Assembly: GCA_023376005.1 (NCBI GenBank)
Contig: CM042176.1
Location: 15,546,212-15,610,211 of the forward strand
Origin: Doryteuthis pealeii
Taxonomy: Eukaryota; Mollusca; Cephalopoda; Myopsida; Loliginidae
DNA: 64,000 nt
Reading direction: 5' to 3'
Position 1 is the first letter of the stretch; each line of letters begins with the position of its first letter. The notes below the pieces were generated by a model. The model was not told where the DNA came from and did not search any database. It worked only from the letters and a program-made list of their open reading frames with translations. The translations under genes were made by a program, and so were the position numbers. Positions 46,100-56,764 of the stretch are shown one piece after another.

Positions 46100-46450
46100 T
46101 GGTTTGGTTTGTTTTGTTTTACGGCATATCAACCTCAGTGGGTCATTTAATGCCGATAAAGTTTTGAAATAAATTCATTCTTAATGGATAATACAATTTT
46201 TTTTATAAATACATTTTTCTATTTAACCCATAGATGGGACCCTAACAGGTACTACCACTCCGGGTCAGAGTGGACCAGGGAGCAATGGTGATGAAGGGGT
46301 GCTCCACATTCCCCAAACCTCCAAAACTGGAACCTCACCATCAGATAGAGTTTAACGTCATTCCCAGGACATGTAGACCCGCAGCCACCGCCTTCTAGCA
46401 CCCATATGATAAAAAGGGGTTGGGGCTTGTCATAAGGGCAATAGAGATGG
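46100..46450 (-). mobile_element. R600 repeat copy
   Basis: Nearly identical to 40083-40430, including the inverse LINE-A-like tail. Confidence 0.75.
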
Positions 46451-46819
46451 GAAATAGAGAGGGGAGTACATTAGAAAAGAGGACATCTCAAAGAAGCAGC
46501 GCGTATCTTAGAATGTACTGACCTTTTGAGTAGACCAAGCCTAGATATGAACACAATACGGGAACCAATCATTGAAAAGGCTAAATCAAAATTTGTTTAA
46601 CAAACACAGATGGAAACTTTTCAACTCTCTGAAGATGGGCCTTGCCCAAAAATATTAAAAGTGAGAGGAGGGAGGAAAAAAAAATTAAATAAATATGTTT
46701 TTCAACATAAATTTGCATTATTTTGCCTTCAAAAAATCTTATTACATTTTAATGAATGCTTCTAACACACTATAAAAATAAAAAATAAATCTTTATTTTA
46801 ATCTTAATTTTTTTTTATA

Positions 46820-46896
46820 GACGAGGTTAGCGAGAGATTGTCATGGATAGCTGTGCTAATTGCACAACATAATGATGATGATGATGATGATGATGG
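46820..46896 (+). mobile_element. LINE-B terminal fragment
   Basis: Only the last ~50 coding bases (GTCATGGATAGCTGTGCTAA) and a (GAT)n tail remain: a severely 5'-truncated copy. Confidence 0.6.
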
Positions 46897-46965
46897 GGGA
46901 TATTTGATAGACAAAGAGTTAAGAATAACAATAATGATCTAAAAAAAAAAACCCTGTTTACTTAC

Positions 46966-47071
46966 CACTATAGTAAGACGTTGTTCTGACATACAATTTT
47001 GTATCTTTGTTATCAACCGAATGGCTTCTTCTCATGATTACTATGACGTAGACTGCCTTATTGTATGGGAG
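46966..47071 (-). CDS. Alpha-2-macroglobulin/TEP-like gene, exon e
   Basis: A 106-bp minus-strand exon between acceptor ATTTTACCAG and donor GTAAGTAAAC. Incoming phase 0 fits the outgoing phase 0 of exon d; outgoing phase is 1. It encodes 35 codons (NKAVYVIVIMRRSHSVDN in the middle, VRTTSYYS at the end). From memory of the family, these align without gaps of note to the beta-strand region of the receptor-binding domain that ends in ...VKVYDYY. Identity is low, so the call rests mainly on phase, order and strand. A partial copy of its 5' half, with its acceptor, lies at 47170-47215. The stop-containing exon after it was not found. Confidence 0.6.
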
Positions 47072-47169
47072 CTGGTAAAATACAAAAGGATCAAATAAAA
47101 ATGATTAAATAAAGAACCAAGAATAATATGTTTAAATAAGTAGAATGTAGTTTTGTTGTAAATATTATT

Positions 47170-47215
47170 ATAATGTAGACTGCCTTATTGTATGGGAGCT
47201 GGTAAATACAAAAGG
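47170..47215 (-). pseudogene. Partial duplicate of exon e
   Basis: GTAGACTGCCTTATTGTATG and the adjacent acceptor (GGGAGCTGGTAAATACAAAA on the plus strand) repeat exon e's 5' end. The surrounding intron (GATTAAATAAA.GAACCAAG) is duplicated too, giving a ~130-bp tandem duplication. No donor is present, so it is not a usable exon. Confidence 0.7.
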
Positions 47216-48110
47216 ATAAAATAAAAATGATTAAATAAAAGAACCAAGAATAATATGTTTAAATAAATAGAATGTAGTTTTGTAAATATTTGTTGCATAT
47301 GTGCAAACCATATGTTTTATAAGTAGAACGTAAATCCATTCATATAGCTTTTGTGTATGTGAGATAGATTTTTTTTTTTTTAAATCCATCTCTTGAACAG
47401 GAAATAAGTCATTTGATAAAATTAAAATTTTAAAAAATGGGGGACGGGAAAAAAGAAAACAATCTTACCACGGCCATTTTTCCTGGTAGTGAGACCAAAC
47501 TTGAGTTAGACATTCAAGGACTCATATATAAGTAGCGGAACAGAAGAACTCCATTGCCATTGGTTGGGGTCACATGACTAGTAGTATAAAGCCACGGTCA
47601 CGGTTGCTGAGGGGTGAGTGTCGCGGGTTTGATCATCCCCGATTGGGTCTCTTGGGGAAGGAAATCCGATGTTGAAAGACCAGAAATTTCAATTGATCCC
47701 AGGACTCCAGCATCGCTGATGACTCCTCCCCCTCATTCATCTAATAGATGTATTTTGCAAAATTAGAATAATCAGAAAGACCCATGGAAATTCCACAGAA
47801 CAAAAAAAATCCGCGTGGATGAGATCCCCGATAGAGACGACAATCACGCCTAAACTCTCTGACGGCCGGGTTGAATCTAAATTCTAAACTTAAACCATAT
47901 CACGTGTCTCTCATGGCGCGGGAGATTCGTGCCTCTAGGGGGTCAAGAGATTATTAACAGTCAGCGTATTTTTCCACTGGACTCCCTTAATTCTAAATCT
48001 GAGAGACCTGAATTTAATTCCTAGCTTACAGGTACGTTTCACAATTTATGATTCCAATAAATTGTAACAGTATATGATAGGGAGAGTGAGGCAGAGAGTT
48101 AGATTATAGA
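47216..48110. other. Intronic sequence without recognised feature
   Basis: Apart from AT-rich stretches, a tRNA-like phrase (GCGGGTTTGATCATCCC, ~47624) hints at an old SINE, but no full head is seen. Confidence 0.35.
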
Positions 48111-48111
48111 T

Positions 48112-48689
48112 GACAGAGTTCTTCTTCTTCTTCGTTCTTCATTTCGTTTTTTCCTAACTCTTCTTCTTCATTTTGTTTTTGCATAATTCTTCTTTCTTCT
48201 TCTTCTCGTTTCATTTCGTTTTTTCCTAACTCTCTTCTCATTTTGTTTTTGCATAATTCTTCTTCTTCTTCTTCTTCGTTTCATTTCGTTTTTCCTAACT
48301 CTTCTTCTTCATTTTGTTTTTGCATAATTCTTCTTCTTCTTCTTCTTCTTCTTCGTTTCATTTCGTTTTTTCCTAACTCTTCTTCTTCATTTTGTTTCAT
48401 AATTCTTCTTCTTCTTCTTTTCTTCGTTCATTTCGTTTTTTCCTAACTCTTCTTCTTCATTTGTTTTTGCATAATTCTTCTTCTTCTTCTATTTCTTCTT
48501 CATTTTGTTTTTTGCATAATTCTTCTTCTTCTTCATTTTGTTTTGCATAATTCTTCGTTTTTCATAATTCTTCTTCTTCTTCATTTGTTTTTGCATAATT
48601 CTTCTTCTTCTTCATTTTCTTCTTCTTCTTCATTTTGTTTTTGCATAATTCTTCTTCTTCTTCTTCTTCTTCTTCTTCTTCATTTTGTT

Positions 48690-48732
<43 letters not shown>
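48112..48732. repeat. (CTT)n-rich complex repeat and (TA)n
   Basis: A ~60-65-bp higher-order unit (CTTCTTC.. plus CATTTTGTTTTTGCATAATT) is repeated about nine times to 48685; (TA)n follows at 48690-48730. Confidence 0.9.
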
Positions 48733-48734
<2 letters not shown>

Positions 48735-50112
48735 TGGTTTGGGTGGTTGGTTTTGAAGGCTATCACAATGCAAGTGTAAAGAAAAACAGTAACTATGGTG
48801 TTGTTTGTTAACCAGTAATTTTAAAAATAAAAAAATTACAGGTCAACAAACAACACCATAGTTACCTTATTTTTCTGGACCAAGTCACTAATAGGCACCC
48901 CAGCTGAAAGGAACTGAATTTTGCTTTTCACCAGTTGTCCGTAAACAAAATCAGCAGCCGATTAAAAAAAAAAATGAAAGGCATGTTTTTATACTAAAAT
49001 AGTTTTTGATTTTAATAAAAAAAATTAGTTATTTCATGTTGTTATTGTTGTTGTTGTGAAAAAATAATTTTGTACTAAAGATAAACTAATATTGTTATTG
49101 GTAATGAAGGACTATTTGCTCGTAAATTCTTACCATAAAATAAACTGAACACCCATTTTATGTCCGTGTTTTTGTATTACATGTTATGTTACAATACTAA
49201 ATATATTTTATTTATTTATTTTAATATTAATTTCAATGTGCATATTCTAAAAGTTTTTATTTTGTGAGAATGGTTAGTTTTAAAGTGGGGGCTCGTTTTA
49301 CAATTTAGGCATAAATTGGATCCTCCTTTTATGACCGTAATTTTGTTTTTTCGTCGACGATGATTAAAATCTGACGTTTTTATTTTAGAGTAGCAAAGCC
49401 AAAAAGAAAAGAAATAACAACAAAAAGTAATATTCAACTTTTTACTCGTAAATTCCAGCCATAAAATTAGGCTTGGGCATTTTATGGTAGGAATTTATGA
49501 GTAAAAAGTTGAAGTGTGAAAACGAACCCCCACTTTAAAACTAAGCATTCTTTTCTCACAAAATAAAAACTTTTAGAATATACACATTGAAGTGAATATT
49601 AAAATAAATAAAGGAAATATATTTAGTATTGTAAAATAAAGGGTGCAAGAAAAATAAAACATTTATTGCAAAAACACGATATAAAATGGGGGTTCAGTTT
49701 ATTTTATGGTAGGAATTTACGAGCAAATAGTCCTTCATTACCTTTTTATTTTTTTATTAATAAAACTTAAAACAAAAGACATGTTTATTTATTTTCTATG
49801 TGCCTCTACGGATAGTTAATAAAAAAGATTTATAAAAAGTATATTATAAGGTTATAATAATAACTGCTAACCCTAACCTCTAACCCCTAACTCTAACCCT
49901 ATTTCAGAATTTTAGAATATTTTAGAATTAAAATTTGATAGCGAAATCTTTTTTGTTTTTATCGGCTGCTGATTTTGTTTACTGACAACCGGTGAAAAGC
50001 AAAATTCAGTTCCTTTCAAAACTGATCTGGGAATGGGGTGCCTGTTAGTGACTTGGTCCATATTTCTTTCCACTTGCATTGTGATTGCCATCAAAACCAA
50101 CCACCAAACCAA
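48733..50112. mobile_element. 1.4-kb nested foldback
   Basis: Outer ends ATTGGTTTGGGTGGTTGGTT (~48733) and AACCAACCACCAAACCAATA (~50095-50114) are inverses; inside them CACAATGCAAGTG/CACTTGCATTGTG and GACCAAGTCACTAATAGGCA/TGCCTGTTAGTGACTTGGTC mirror each other. A further palindrome spans ~49080-49770, with its centre near 49470. A telomere-like run (CTAACCCTAACCTCTAACCC) lies at 49866-49900. An 84-bp hairpin with AACAAACAACACCATAGTTA arms sits at 48795-48865. It lies in the intron between exons d and e. Confidence 0.75.
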
Positions 50113-50219
50113 TATAAACACAATGCTTCAAACGGTGAAAAGCAAAATTCCGTTCCAATGAAAACAACTCGTGACTGGGGTGCCTATTAGTGACTTGGTC
50201 CGGATATCAGAGGAAATAG

Positions 50220-50275
50220 GAAAAGTGTTCTTACTTGTTTCAGATAAAGATTGACTTTATCGTTTTCTATTTATG
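50220..50275 (-). pseudogene. Partial duplicate of exon d 3' end
   Basis: AGAAAACGATAAAGTCAATC and CTTTATCTGAAACAAGTAAG (minus strand) copy the last ~35 bases of exon d and its donor site. There is no acceptor upstream. The copy has an in-frame stop (TAG) where exon d reads GAA-type codons. Confidence 0.7.
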
Positions 50276-50363
50276 AAAAGATGAAAAGAAGGAAATTTCT
50301 TGTCTGTAGGGAGTGTTTTCAGCTAGAATTTTACAATTAGAAACAACATCAAAAGAAATAAGG

Positions 50364-50870
50364 GTAATATTCGCAGAGTTCTGTCCCGACCCTCTGCCTC
50401 AAAAACCGCTAGCCGGTGGCTGCTAAAAAAAAAAAAAAAAGCACCAGCATCGATTAAAGTCTGTGTCACAAAAAAAAAACAACTAACTTAGGGCGTCTTT
50501 CCCGAAAACCCAACCCTAAACCCTAACCCTAACCCTTAACTCCCCTAGTTAAAATTAACAGTTTTATTACAAAATTTGTGGGTTCTGTTTTTTCAGGGTC
50601 ACCATGTATATAGGGTGACCCAGAAAAACCCTAACCCTAAACTCCCCTAGTTAAAATTAACAGTTTTATTACAAAATTTGTGGGTTCTGTTTTTTCAGGG
50701 TCACCATGTATACAGGGTGACCCAGAAAAACCCTAACCCTAAACCCTAACCCTAGTTTGTTTGTTTTTTTCAAGTGACGGACTTTAATCGTAGCTGGTGT
50801 TTTTTTTTCAGCAGCCACCGGCTAGCACTTTTTGAGGCAGGGGACCGGGACGGAACTCTGCGAATATACC
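50364..50870. mobile_element. Foldback element M5, second copy
   Basis: Arms GGTAATATTCGCAGAGTTC / AACTCTGCGAATATACC with GAAATAAG at 50356-50363 and 50872-50879 (one extra C on the right). The core has three telomere-like runs and two tandem repeats of a ~115-bp M4 segment (TAGTTAAAATTAACAGTTTT, GGTTCTGTTTTTTCAGGGTC). It lies in the intron just downstream of exon d. Confidence 0.85.
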
Positions 50871-50893
50871 CGAAATAAGAAAAGTATTCTTAC

Positions 50894-51077
50894 TTGTTTC
50901 AGATAAAGGTTGGCTTTATCGTCTTCTATTTCTGTCTTGCTCAAGCATTTATCATATTTTGTGCAGTTATCATGTTTGTAACAAGTTTTGTCTTTGCAGC
51001 CGATACTCTGCACCTCAAATCCACTGGGTAAGTTCATACTGCTGACAAGCATCTCATGAGGGGTCTGCTTTTTCCAT
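50894..51077 (-). CDS. Alpha-2-macroglobulin/TEP-like gene, exon d
   Basis: A 184-bp minus-strand exon with acceptor TATTTGTTAG and donor GTAAGAATAC; one base completes the codon split with exon c (AG|A, Arg), then 61 codons, phase 0 out. It encodes RWKKQTPHEMLVSSMNLPSG, a Cys-rich insert (CKDKTCYKHDNCTKYDKC) and DDKANLYLKQ. The pattern 'basic residue, SNM-like, then PSGF' and the closing strand 'NLYL..' are the start of the alpha-2-macroglobulin receptor-binding domain. The four-Cys insert is unusual for the family and may form two disulphides in this secreted protein. Its 3' end is partly duplicated at 50220-50275. Confidence 0.85.
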
Positions 51078-51114
51078 CTAACAAATACATAAGAATAAAA
51101 GGAAAATAAAATCA

Positions 51115-51565
51115 TAAAGAGTTTGTGACAAAAATCATCACTGCCAATGTTTCCGAGGAAAGCTAGGGGAGTAAACCCCCTAAAACAAATCCGGAGCCGG
51201 AATCCCTAAGATGGAGTAACGCTGAACTTCAGTGTTACACAGCAACTCCTGCGACACTGCCGTTACCGAACTGCATTGATTTCTTACCTTTCCTTTGAAC
51301 CACAGCGGCAGTGTGGAGAGGGGGGATCTGCTGCTTGGGCAACAGCTTATCCTCCATATCAACCTGCCCAGGCTATGTAGTTAAAAAAACACTTTGACAC
51401 AACTCCATCGTCTCTCATAGACGGAAGGCTGCCAACAACAACAACAAAATTATATACAGTTCACCCCCCCCCCCACCTCATATACTGGATTTCACTTTTC
51501 CCCACACATTCTTTATACCTTGATAAAGGGTGAAGGTTCACCTGAAATATCAGAATTAATAGAAC
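51115..51565. other. Intronic sequence, GC-richer block
   Basis: 51180-51365 is GC-rich and resembles a LINE 5' region (CAGTGTTACACAGCAACTCC), but no coding match was confirmed. A C-run lies at 51466-51476. Confidence 0.35.
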
Positions 51566-51693
51566 ATGGGACAGAACAACAACTGGATATTAAAATTGTG
51601 TTTTTTTTTCTTCTGTTTTTCAGTTTTTGTTGTTTTTTCCATGGTTCACCCCAAAAAACAATGTTCACAAAAATCAAAGTTTATACACAATAA

Positions 51694-51697
<4 letters not shown>

Positions 51698-51727
<30 letters not shown>

Positions 51728-51973
51728 GTGTTTGTGTGTGTGTGTGTGTGTGAGTGCGTGCGTGCGTGCGTGCGTGCGTGTGTGTGTGTAGTTTGAAAAA
51801 TGGAAGCGAATCAAATTTATTTTATTCTATATTTAAAATAATAATAAATAGGATACAATGTGTACAAGGATAATCTCTTGGTTGAAACACATGTCGGCAC
51901 TCCAATAAATAATTTTTATCCATTCAACATTTTCTTTCCTTTATTTATTTTTTCAACATATATTTTTTTCAAC

Positions 51974-52017
<44 letters not shown>
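51698..52017. repeat. (TA)n and (TG)n/(CG TG)n microsatellites
   Basis: 51698-51725 TA, 51727-51790 TG/TGCG runs, and 51976-52017 TA. The last abuts the following inverted repeat. Confidence 0.9.
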
Positions 52018-52020
<3 letters not shown>

Positions 52021-52661
52021 AGATAGGATGGATGTAGTAGAATCCGACAGTATGAGGTAGGTAGAAGGATGGTGAACAAGAAATGAAAACTCAAAACAAA
52101 TCTAAGAGTTGAAACGTTTCGTCCGAATTCATACGGACATCATCGGTCAAATGATTTTTATGTTAAGGGAGGGGGTAAAGTTCTGGTGTGTTTGATGTCA
52201 GCGGAAGATAAGGAGGAGGGGAGAATTGAGAAGATCACTCAACTCTCCCCTCCTGGGTCAGTTAAGAGCAGGGGGGTGGATTTTCTGATTCCTGCTCTTT
52301 CCACTAACTGACCCAGTGACCTAAGATCACTCAACTCTCCCCTCCTCCTTATCTTCCGCTGACATCAAACACACCAGAACTTTACCCCCTCCCTTAATCA
52401 ACCCCTGTGCCCATCCACTCCCATCCTCTCTCCACTTCCTGTATACTACCCTCACTTCATTCATGTCTGCCCCTAACCTCCCTCCCTTCACTTCTGCTAC
52501 TAACTCACCCCCCTCACCAAATTCACTTTTACTTGCACAAAATTTTGCTTTCAATAAAAATCATTTGACCGATGATGTCCGTATGAATTCGGACGAAACG
52601 TTTCAACTCTTAGATTTGTTTTGAGTTTTCATTTCTTGTTCACCATCCTTCTACCTACCTC

Positions 52662-52662
<1 letters not shown>
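52018..52662. mobile_element. Penelope-like inverted repeat, 2nd family
   Basis: Arms at ~52050-52165 (AAGAAATGAAAACTCAAAAC, AGTTGAAACGTTTCGTCC) and ~52553-52660 are inverses. They contain CGATGATGTCC..GGACGAAACG, a degenerate hammerhead-like core. Inner arms (GATGTCAGCGGAAGATAAGG, CTCCCCTCCT) also mirror. (TA)n flank both sides. A solo copy of the left arm is at 59582-59755 with the same leading phrase (GGAGATAGGATGGATGTAGT). Confidence 0.6.
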
Positions 52663-52721
<59 letters not shown>

Positions 52722-52964
52722 AAATAAATGAATAAATACATATTTTAGTATATCAGTAAAAATAGCAGAAGATTTAGATTTTCAGAATTATAGCCAATTT
52801 CAGGAAACCTAGAGAAATTGTCTAGTATTTCCCATCATCAGGCTCCCTGAAATAGGCTAAAAAGCTAAAAATCTAAATCTTCTGTTATTTTTTACTGTTC
52901 TGTGACTGACAATAAGAGCACACAATAAGTTCTGCAAACTACGACATTTCAAAAAACTACTACG

Positions 52965-53014
<50 letters not shown>
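52663..53014. repeat. (TA)n, (TG)n and AT-rich sequence
   Basis: TA/TG runs at 52663-52717 and a TA run at 52967-53002. A small inverted repeat (AGATTTAGATTTTCAG / CTAAAAATCTAAATCT) lies between ~52768 and 52880. Confidence 0.8.
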
Positions 53015-53015
<1 letters not shown>

Positions 53016-53232
53016 CATTCAGTCGGTAGAGCTTTCGGCTTGAAACCACAAGGTTTCAAGTTCGATACCGGCGCTCGCCAACTCAGCGTATGAGTAGCAC
53101 AGGGATCTGTGCGGTAAAATAAGGAGCTGATGGTAGGTGTGGCGCTCCAACCCAGACGCTTAAATAATCTCCTTGGTCTAGCACTAGTGAAAAGGGGATA
53201 GACTCCCTTGCTGATTGGCTGATACTGCCGTA
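53015..53232 (+). mobile_element. SINE S1 copy
   Basis: A-box remnant (TTCAGTCGGTAGAGC), B-box-like AAGTTCGATACCGG, full body and 3' end; a TA/CA microsatellite follows to 53345. Confidence 0.8.
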
Positions 53233-53294
53233 ACGACTTACTTTACTTACATATATATATATGTATACATATACATATATATAGACACACACAC

Positions 53295-53346
<52 letters not shown>

Positions 53347-53347
<1 letters not shown>

Positions 53348-53650
53348 AGAAGGATCTTAGATGCATTGCCCCTTCCAACTGGGAAAATTTGGCTCAGGAC
53401 CGCCCTCGGTGGCAGCAGACTCTCCGTAGAGGATTGCTCATGTCAGAAGTCACTCTAACGGAACTCCATGAAGCTAAGAGGTCCAGAAGAAAGCAGCGGC
53501 AACAAAACACCAGCACATCTACATCTTCAGGGACAGCATTCAAATGTGACATCTGTGGTCGGGAATGTATTTCAAACATCGGACTTCCCAGTCACAGGAG
53601 GTGCTGTAACTTCAGGGCACAAAAACTTTATTATAGTCTTCCATGACTGA
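53347..53650 (+). mobile_element. LINE-C C-terminal fragment with zinc finger
   Basis: Encodes the end of a non-LTR ORF2: NWENLAQDRPRWQQTLRRGL, then a basic linker and a C2H2-type finger (CDICGRECISNIGLPSHRRC). It ends with an (AAT)n tail at 53659-53680. The 5' part is absent. Confidence 0.75.
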
Positions 53651-53719
53651 AATGCCAATAATAATAATAATAATAATATATATATATATATATATATATT
53701 GATTGATTGACATCCTTCC

Positions 53720-54300
53720 GTCTACTAACGACGATGGCGTAGTGTCCACTTTTTCCCCTTTTTCTTTTTTATCTGCAACTGCGTGAGTGGCTGAACAGCC
53801 CAATTTTTGAATGGCAATCTCTGGTGCAGTGACTGCGAACACTTCGGCTGGCCAGGTCGAATACCTTCGTTAGGTCTATGAATCCGGTGTAGAGTGGCAT
53901 CTGCTTCTCCTGGCACTTTTCCTGCAGCTGGCGTAGTGAGAAGATCATGTCCACGGTTGACCGGTTTGCTCGGAAGCCACACTGTGATTCTGGATAGATG
54001 GAAGATGCAAGAGTTTGCAGATGCACCAGTGTAACACGTGCAAGATTTTTCAAACTATGCTGCGGAGGGAAATGCCCCGGTAATTGTTGCAGTCGCTCCG
54101 ATCTCCTTTGTTCTTGTATAAGGTGACGATGGTAGCGTCCCGCTTGTCCTGAGGGATGTGTCCTTGTTCCCAGCAGCTGCAGAGTAGTGTGCAGTGTTTG
54201 TGTAGTGGTTGGAACAGCGCTGCCCTCCGGCTTTCAAGACCTCTGCTGGTATGCCGTCACTCCCGGTTGCTCTCATATCAGCAAGGTGGTCCTCTCCATT
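53720..54300 (-). mobile_element. Inverted LINE reverse-transcriptase segment
   Basis: Minus-strand frames at 53725-54276 carry RT motifs: ATGSDGIPAEVLKAGG, the NNYRGISL-type region at ~54060-54110, GFRANRSTVDMIFSLRQLQ and the palm motif with the first catalytic Asp (GFIDLTKVFD). It is frameshifted in several places. It lies head to head with the plus-strand 3' LINE part at 54343-54962. Confidence 0.75.
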
Positions 54301-54303
54301 TTG

Positions 54304-54342
<39 letters not shown>

Positions 54343-54346
<4 letters not shown>

Positions 54347-54962
54347 ACTATTGATGGGAAACTCCTAAACGCGGTAGAAGAATTTAGGTACTAAGGCAGT
54401 AATATCTCCTCCACAGAAAACGATGTTAATGAACGCATAGGAAAGACATGGTCCGCTATAAATAAATAATCAGTCATATAGAAATCCAAACTCACAGACA
54501 AGTTAAAGAGACAATTCTTCCAGGCCGTTGTCGTGTCAGTACTACTGTATGGCTGCACCACCTGGACCCTAACGAAGCGACTAGAGAATAAACTAGATGG
54601 GAGCTGCACAAGAATGCTGCGTGTGATCCTGAACAAGACGTGGAAACAGTACCCCACAAGAAAGCAGCTGTACAGTAACCTGCCGCATATCACCCAAACC
54701 ATCCGAGTAAGACGGACAAGACACACAGGACACTGCTGGAGAAGCAAGGACGAACTCATAAGCGACGTCCTCCTGTGGAAGCCAAAACATGGGCACGCCA
54801 GTGTGGGCCGACCTGCAAAGACGTACATTGACCAGCTCTGTGCAAATACAGGATGCTGCATAGAGGACCTCCCGAGAATGATGAGTGATAGGGACGGATG
54901 GAGAGAGAGTGTCATGGATATTCATGCTAACAGCGAGACATGATGATGATGATGATGATAAT
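54343..54962 (+). mobile_element. LINE-B 3' part
   Basis: Plus-strand frames encode the RT thumb and tail: SNISSTENDVN region, VVVSVLLYGCTTWTLTKR, CTRMLRVILNKTWKQ, HCWRSKDELISDVLLW, GRPAKTYIDQLC and MMSDRDGWRESV, then a stop and a (GAT)n tail. The frame at 54533-54943 is open for 136 codons. The upstream part of the element is inverted next to it (53720-54300), a layout expected from twin-primed insertion. Confidence 0.8.
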
Positions 54963-55068
54963 ATATCTATACAGTAAGTGACAGTAAGTGTATTCTAAGT
55001 GTATTCTATGGCATTTTGACCAACTACTGTAGTAATAAAAAAATAAAATAGAATAGATAGATAAAAAG

Positions 55069-56234
55069 GTAATTATGAACTTTTGTTTAGTAAATTACTA
55101 CCACTCCGGGTCAGAGTGGACCAGGGAGCATTGGTGATGAACGGGTGAATTAAACCTAAATAGCTTTTCATCTCTTCACTCACACACAGAGCTGTAAATA
55201 TTATTAGAAAGCCTTATATATGACTAGAAGCAGCTACCCGGCATCGCCTGGGTCGAGGGGATGCTAAAAAAAGGTTAGTCCCAATATGAGTTGGATCCTC
55301 GTAGTATGTCCCATTAAAATCCCTATGTAAAAAAGACCTTATGTTGATACAGCCACTCTGGAAAGAAAAATCAATGCCTACTATTTAAAATATTAAATCC
55401 AAAAACAATCTAGTCTGTTATCATCTAAATTTAATTTTTTTTAATTATCTTCGCGAATATAAATCAAATCTCTATTATTTTTGCTCAAAAGAATTTTTGC
55501 TGAAATTTAATATGTACATAAAGTGTCAGTATTGGGCCAACTTCCCAATAAAGAACCCTCCGCAGGAGCTAACTTAATTGCTGCAGTAAAGTAAGGAACT
55601 GTATACAAGGCGACCCAGAAAAAACAGAACCCACAAATTTTGTAATAAAACTGTTAATTATAACTAGGGAGGGGGGTTAAGGTTAGGTTTAGGGCTGGGG
55701 TTTAGGGTTAGGGTTAGGGTTTAGGGTTTAGGGTTAGTTTAATTGGAAAATAAATGCATAATTTGGGTTCTGTTTTTTCTGGGTCACCCTGTAAGAAATT
55801 TGTGGGTTCTGGTTTTTTTTCTGGGACACTCTAATTTACTACCCTAACCCTAACTCCAACCCTAACCCTAACCCTAAACCCAACCCTAACCCCAACCCTA
55901 AACCCTAACCCTAACCACAACCCTAACCCCAACCCTAACCCTAAACCCTAAACCCAACCCCAAACCCCCCTAGTTAAAATTAACAGTTTTATTACAAAAT
56001 TTGTGGGTTCTTTTTTTTTCTGGGACACTCTAATTTACTACCCTAACCCTAACCCAAACCCTAACCCCAACCCCCAACACTAACCACAACCCAACCCAAA
56101 CACTAACCCTAACCCTAACCCCAACCCTAAACCCTAAACCCCCCTAGTTAAAATTAACAGTTTTATTACAAAATCTGTGGGTTCTGTTTTTTTCTGGGAC
56201 ACTCTAATTTACTAAACAAAAGTTCATAATTACC
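55069..56234. mobile_element. 1.17-kb element with 30-bp inverted ends and telomere-like arrays
   Basis: GGTAATTATGAACTTTTGTT...(55069-55098) is exactly inverted at 56205-56234. Flanks GATAAAAA and AATAAAAA match at 7 of 8. Inside: an R600 fragment, an M4 MITE (55606-55791), and two (CCCTAA)-like arrays (55847-55975 and 56040-56145), each followed by TAGTTAAAATTAACAGTTTT and an M4 right end with CTGGGACACTC. It lies in the intron between exons c and d. Confidence 0.75.
55606..55791. mobile_element. MITE M4, TA-flanked, with telomere-like core
   Basis: Ends CAAGGCGACCCAGAAAAAAC and GTTTTTTCTGGGTCACCCTG, each flanked by TA (Tc1/mariner-type target). The core reads GGTTTAGGGTTAGGGTTAGG and the module AGTTTAATTGGAAAATAAAT. 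Related copies or halves are at 22584-22715, 41215-41400 and 50575-50740. Confidence 0.85.
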
Positions 56235-56388
56235 AATAAAAATGGGTTATTGGCAAGAAGGTCCTACTCCTACTGCCATGTCACTAAAATCCTCCTATGA
56301 TGTTGTGGATCAGAATAACATATTATTAAACAACTTTGCAAACAGTTTACTACACAATGAATTAATTAATAAAAAAAGTCATACGCAC

Positions 56389-56495
56389 CTGAAACAAATA
56401 ATTACAATTAAAGTTTTGTCTAATTTAGTGTCCACCGAAACTGAAAGGCCAAAATGGTCATCTGTTACAAAATACACATTGAATTGCCAGACAGC
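56389..56495 (-). CDS. Alpha-2-macroglobulin/TEP-like gene, exon c
   Basis: A 107-bp minus-strand exon with acceptor TTTCTATTGTAG and donor GTGCGTAT (weaker than the others). 35 codons plus two bases (AG), phase 0 in and 2 out. The split codon AG|A joins exon d to give Arg-Trp-Lys. It encodes AVWQFNVYFVTDDHFGLSVS...IVIICF, matching the family pattern 'W.YN......F.L.V.V......L.I..C.R'. The overlapping plus-strand frame 56242-56526 is a shadow. The exon is short and would be missed by ORF-based searches. Confidence 0.82.
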
Positions 56496-56764
56496 CTACA
56501 ATAGAAAATATGATTTATTAGAATAATAAAAACTGCCCAGTTTATTAACAAAGAAAGTATGATATATCTTATTATAATGGAGATTTAGTGTCTGTCTCTA
56601 ACCGAAACTAAGTCACTGTTTTGAGTCAGAAAATCACTAATACATAGAATAAATCTTATTTATTAACGATGTCTCTATAAAAATCTGAGTTAGATTTACC
56701 TCAAAACAACCGATGTTATTAGTGCATTTAAAATCCTGCAATATGTCTTATATATCACTAAGAA

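Noticed and set aside
55847..56145. True telomere or chromosome end
   Set aside because: The CCCTAA-like runs are short, degenerate and internal to inverted-repeat elements, with normal sequence on both sides.
56242..56526. 94-codon plus-strand protein
   Set aside because: It overlaps exon c of the alpha-2-macroglobulin-like gene on the other strand, which has splice sites and phase support.
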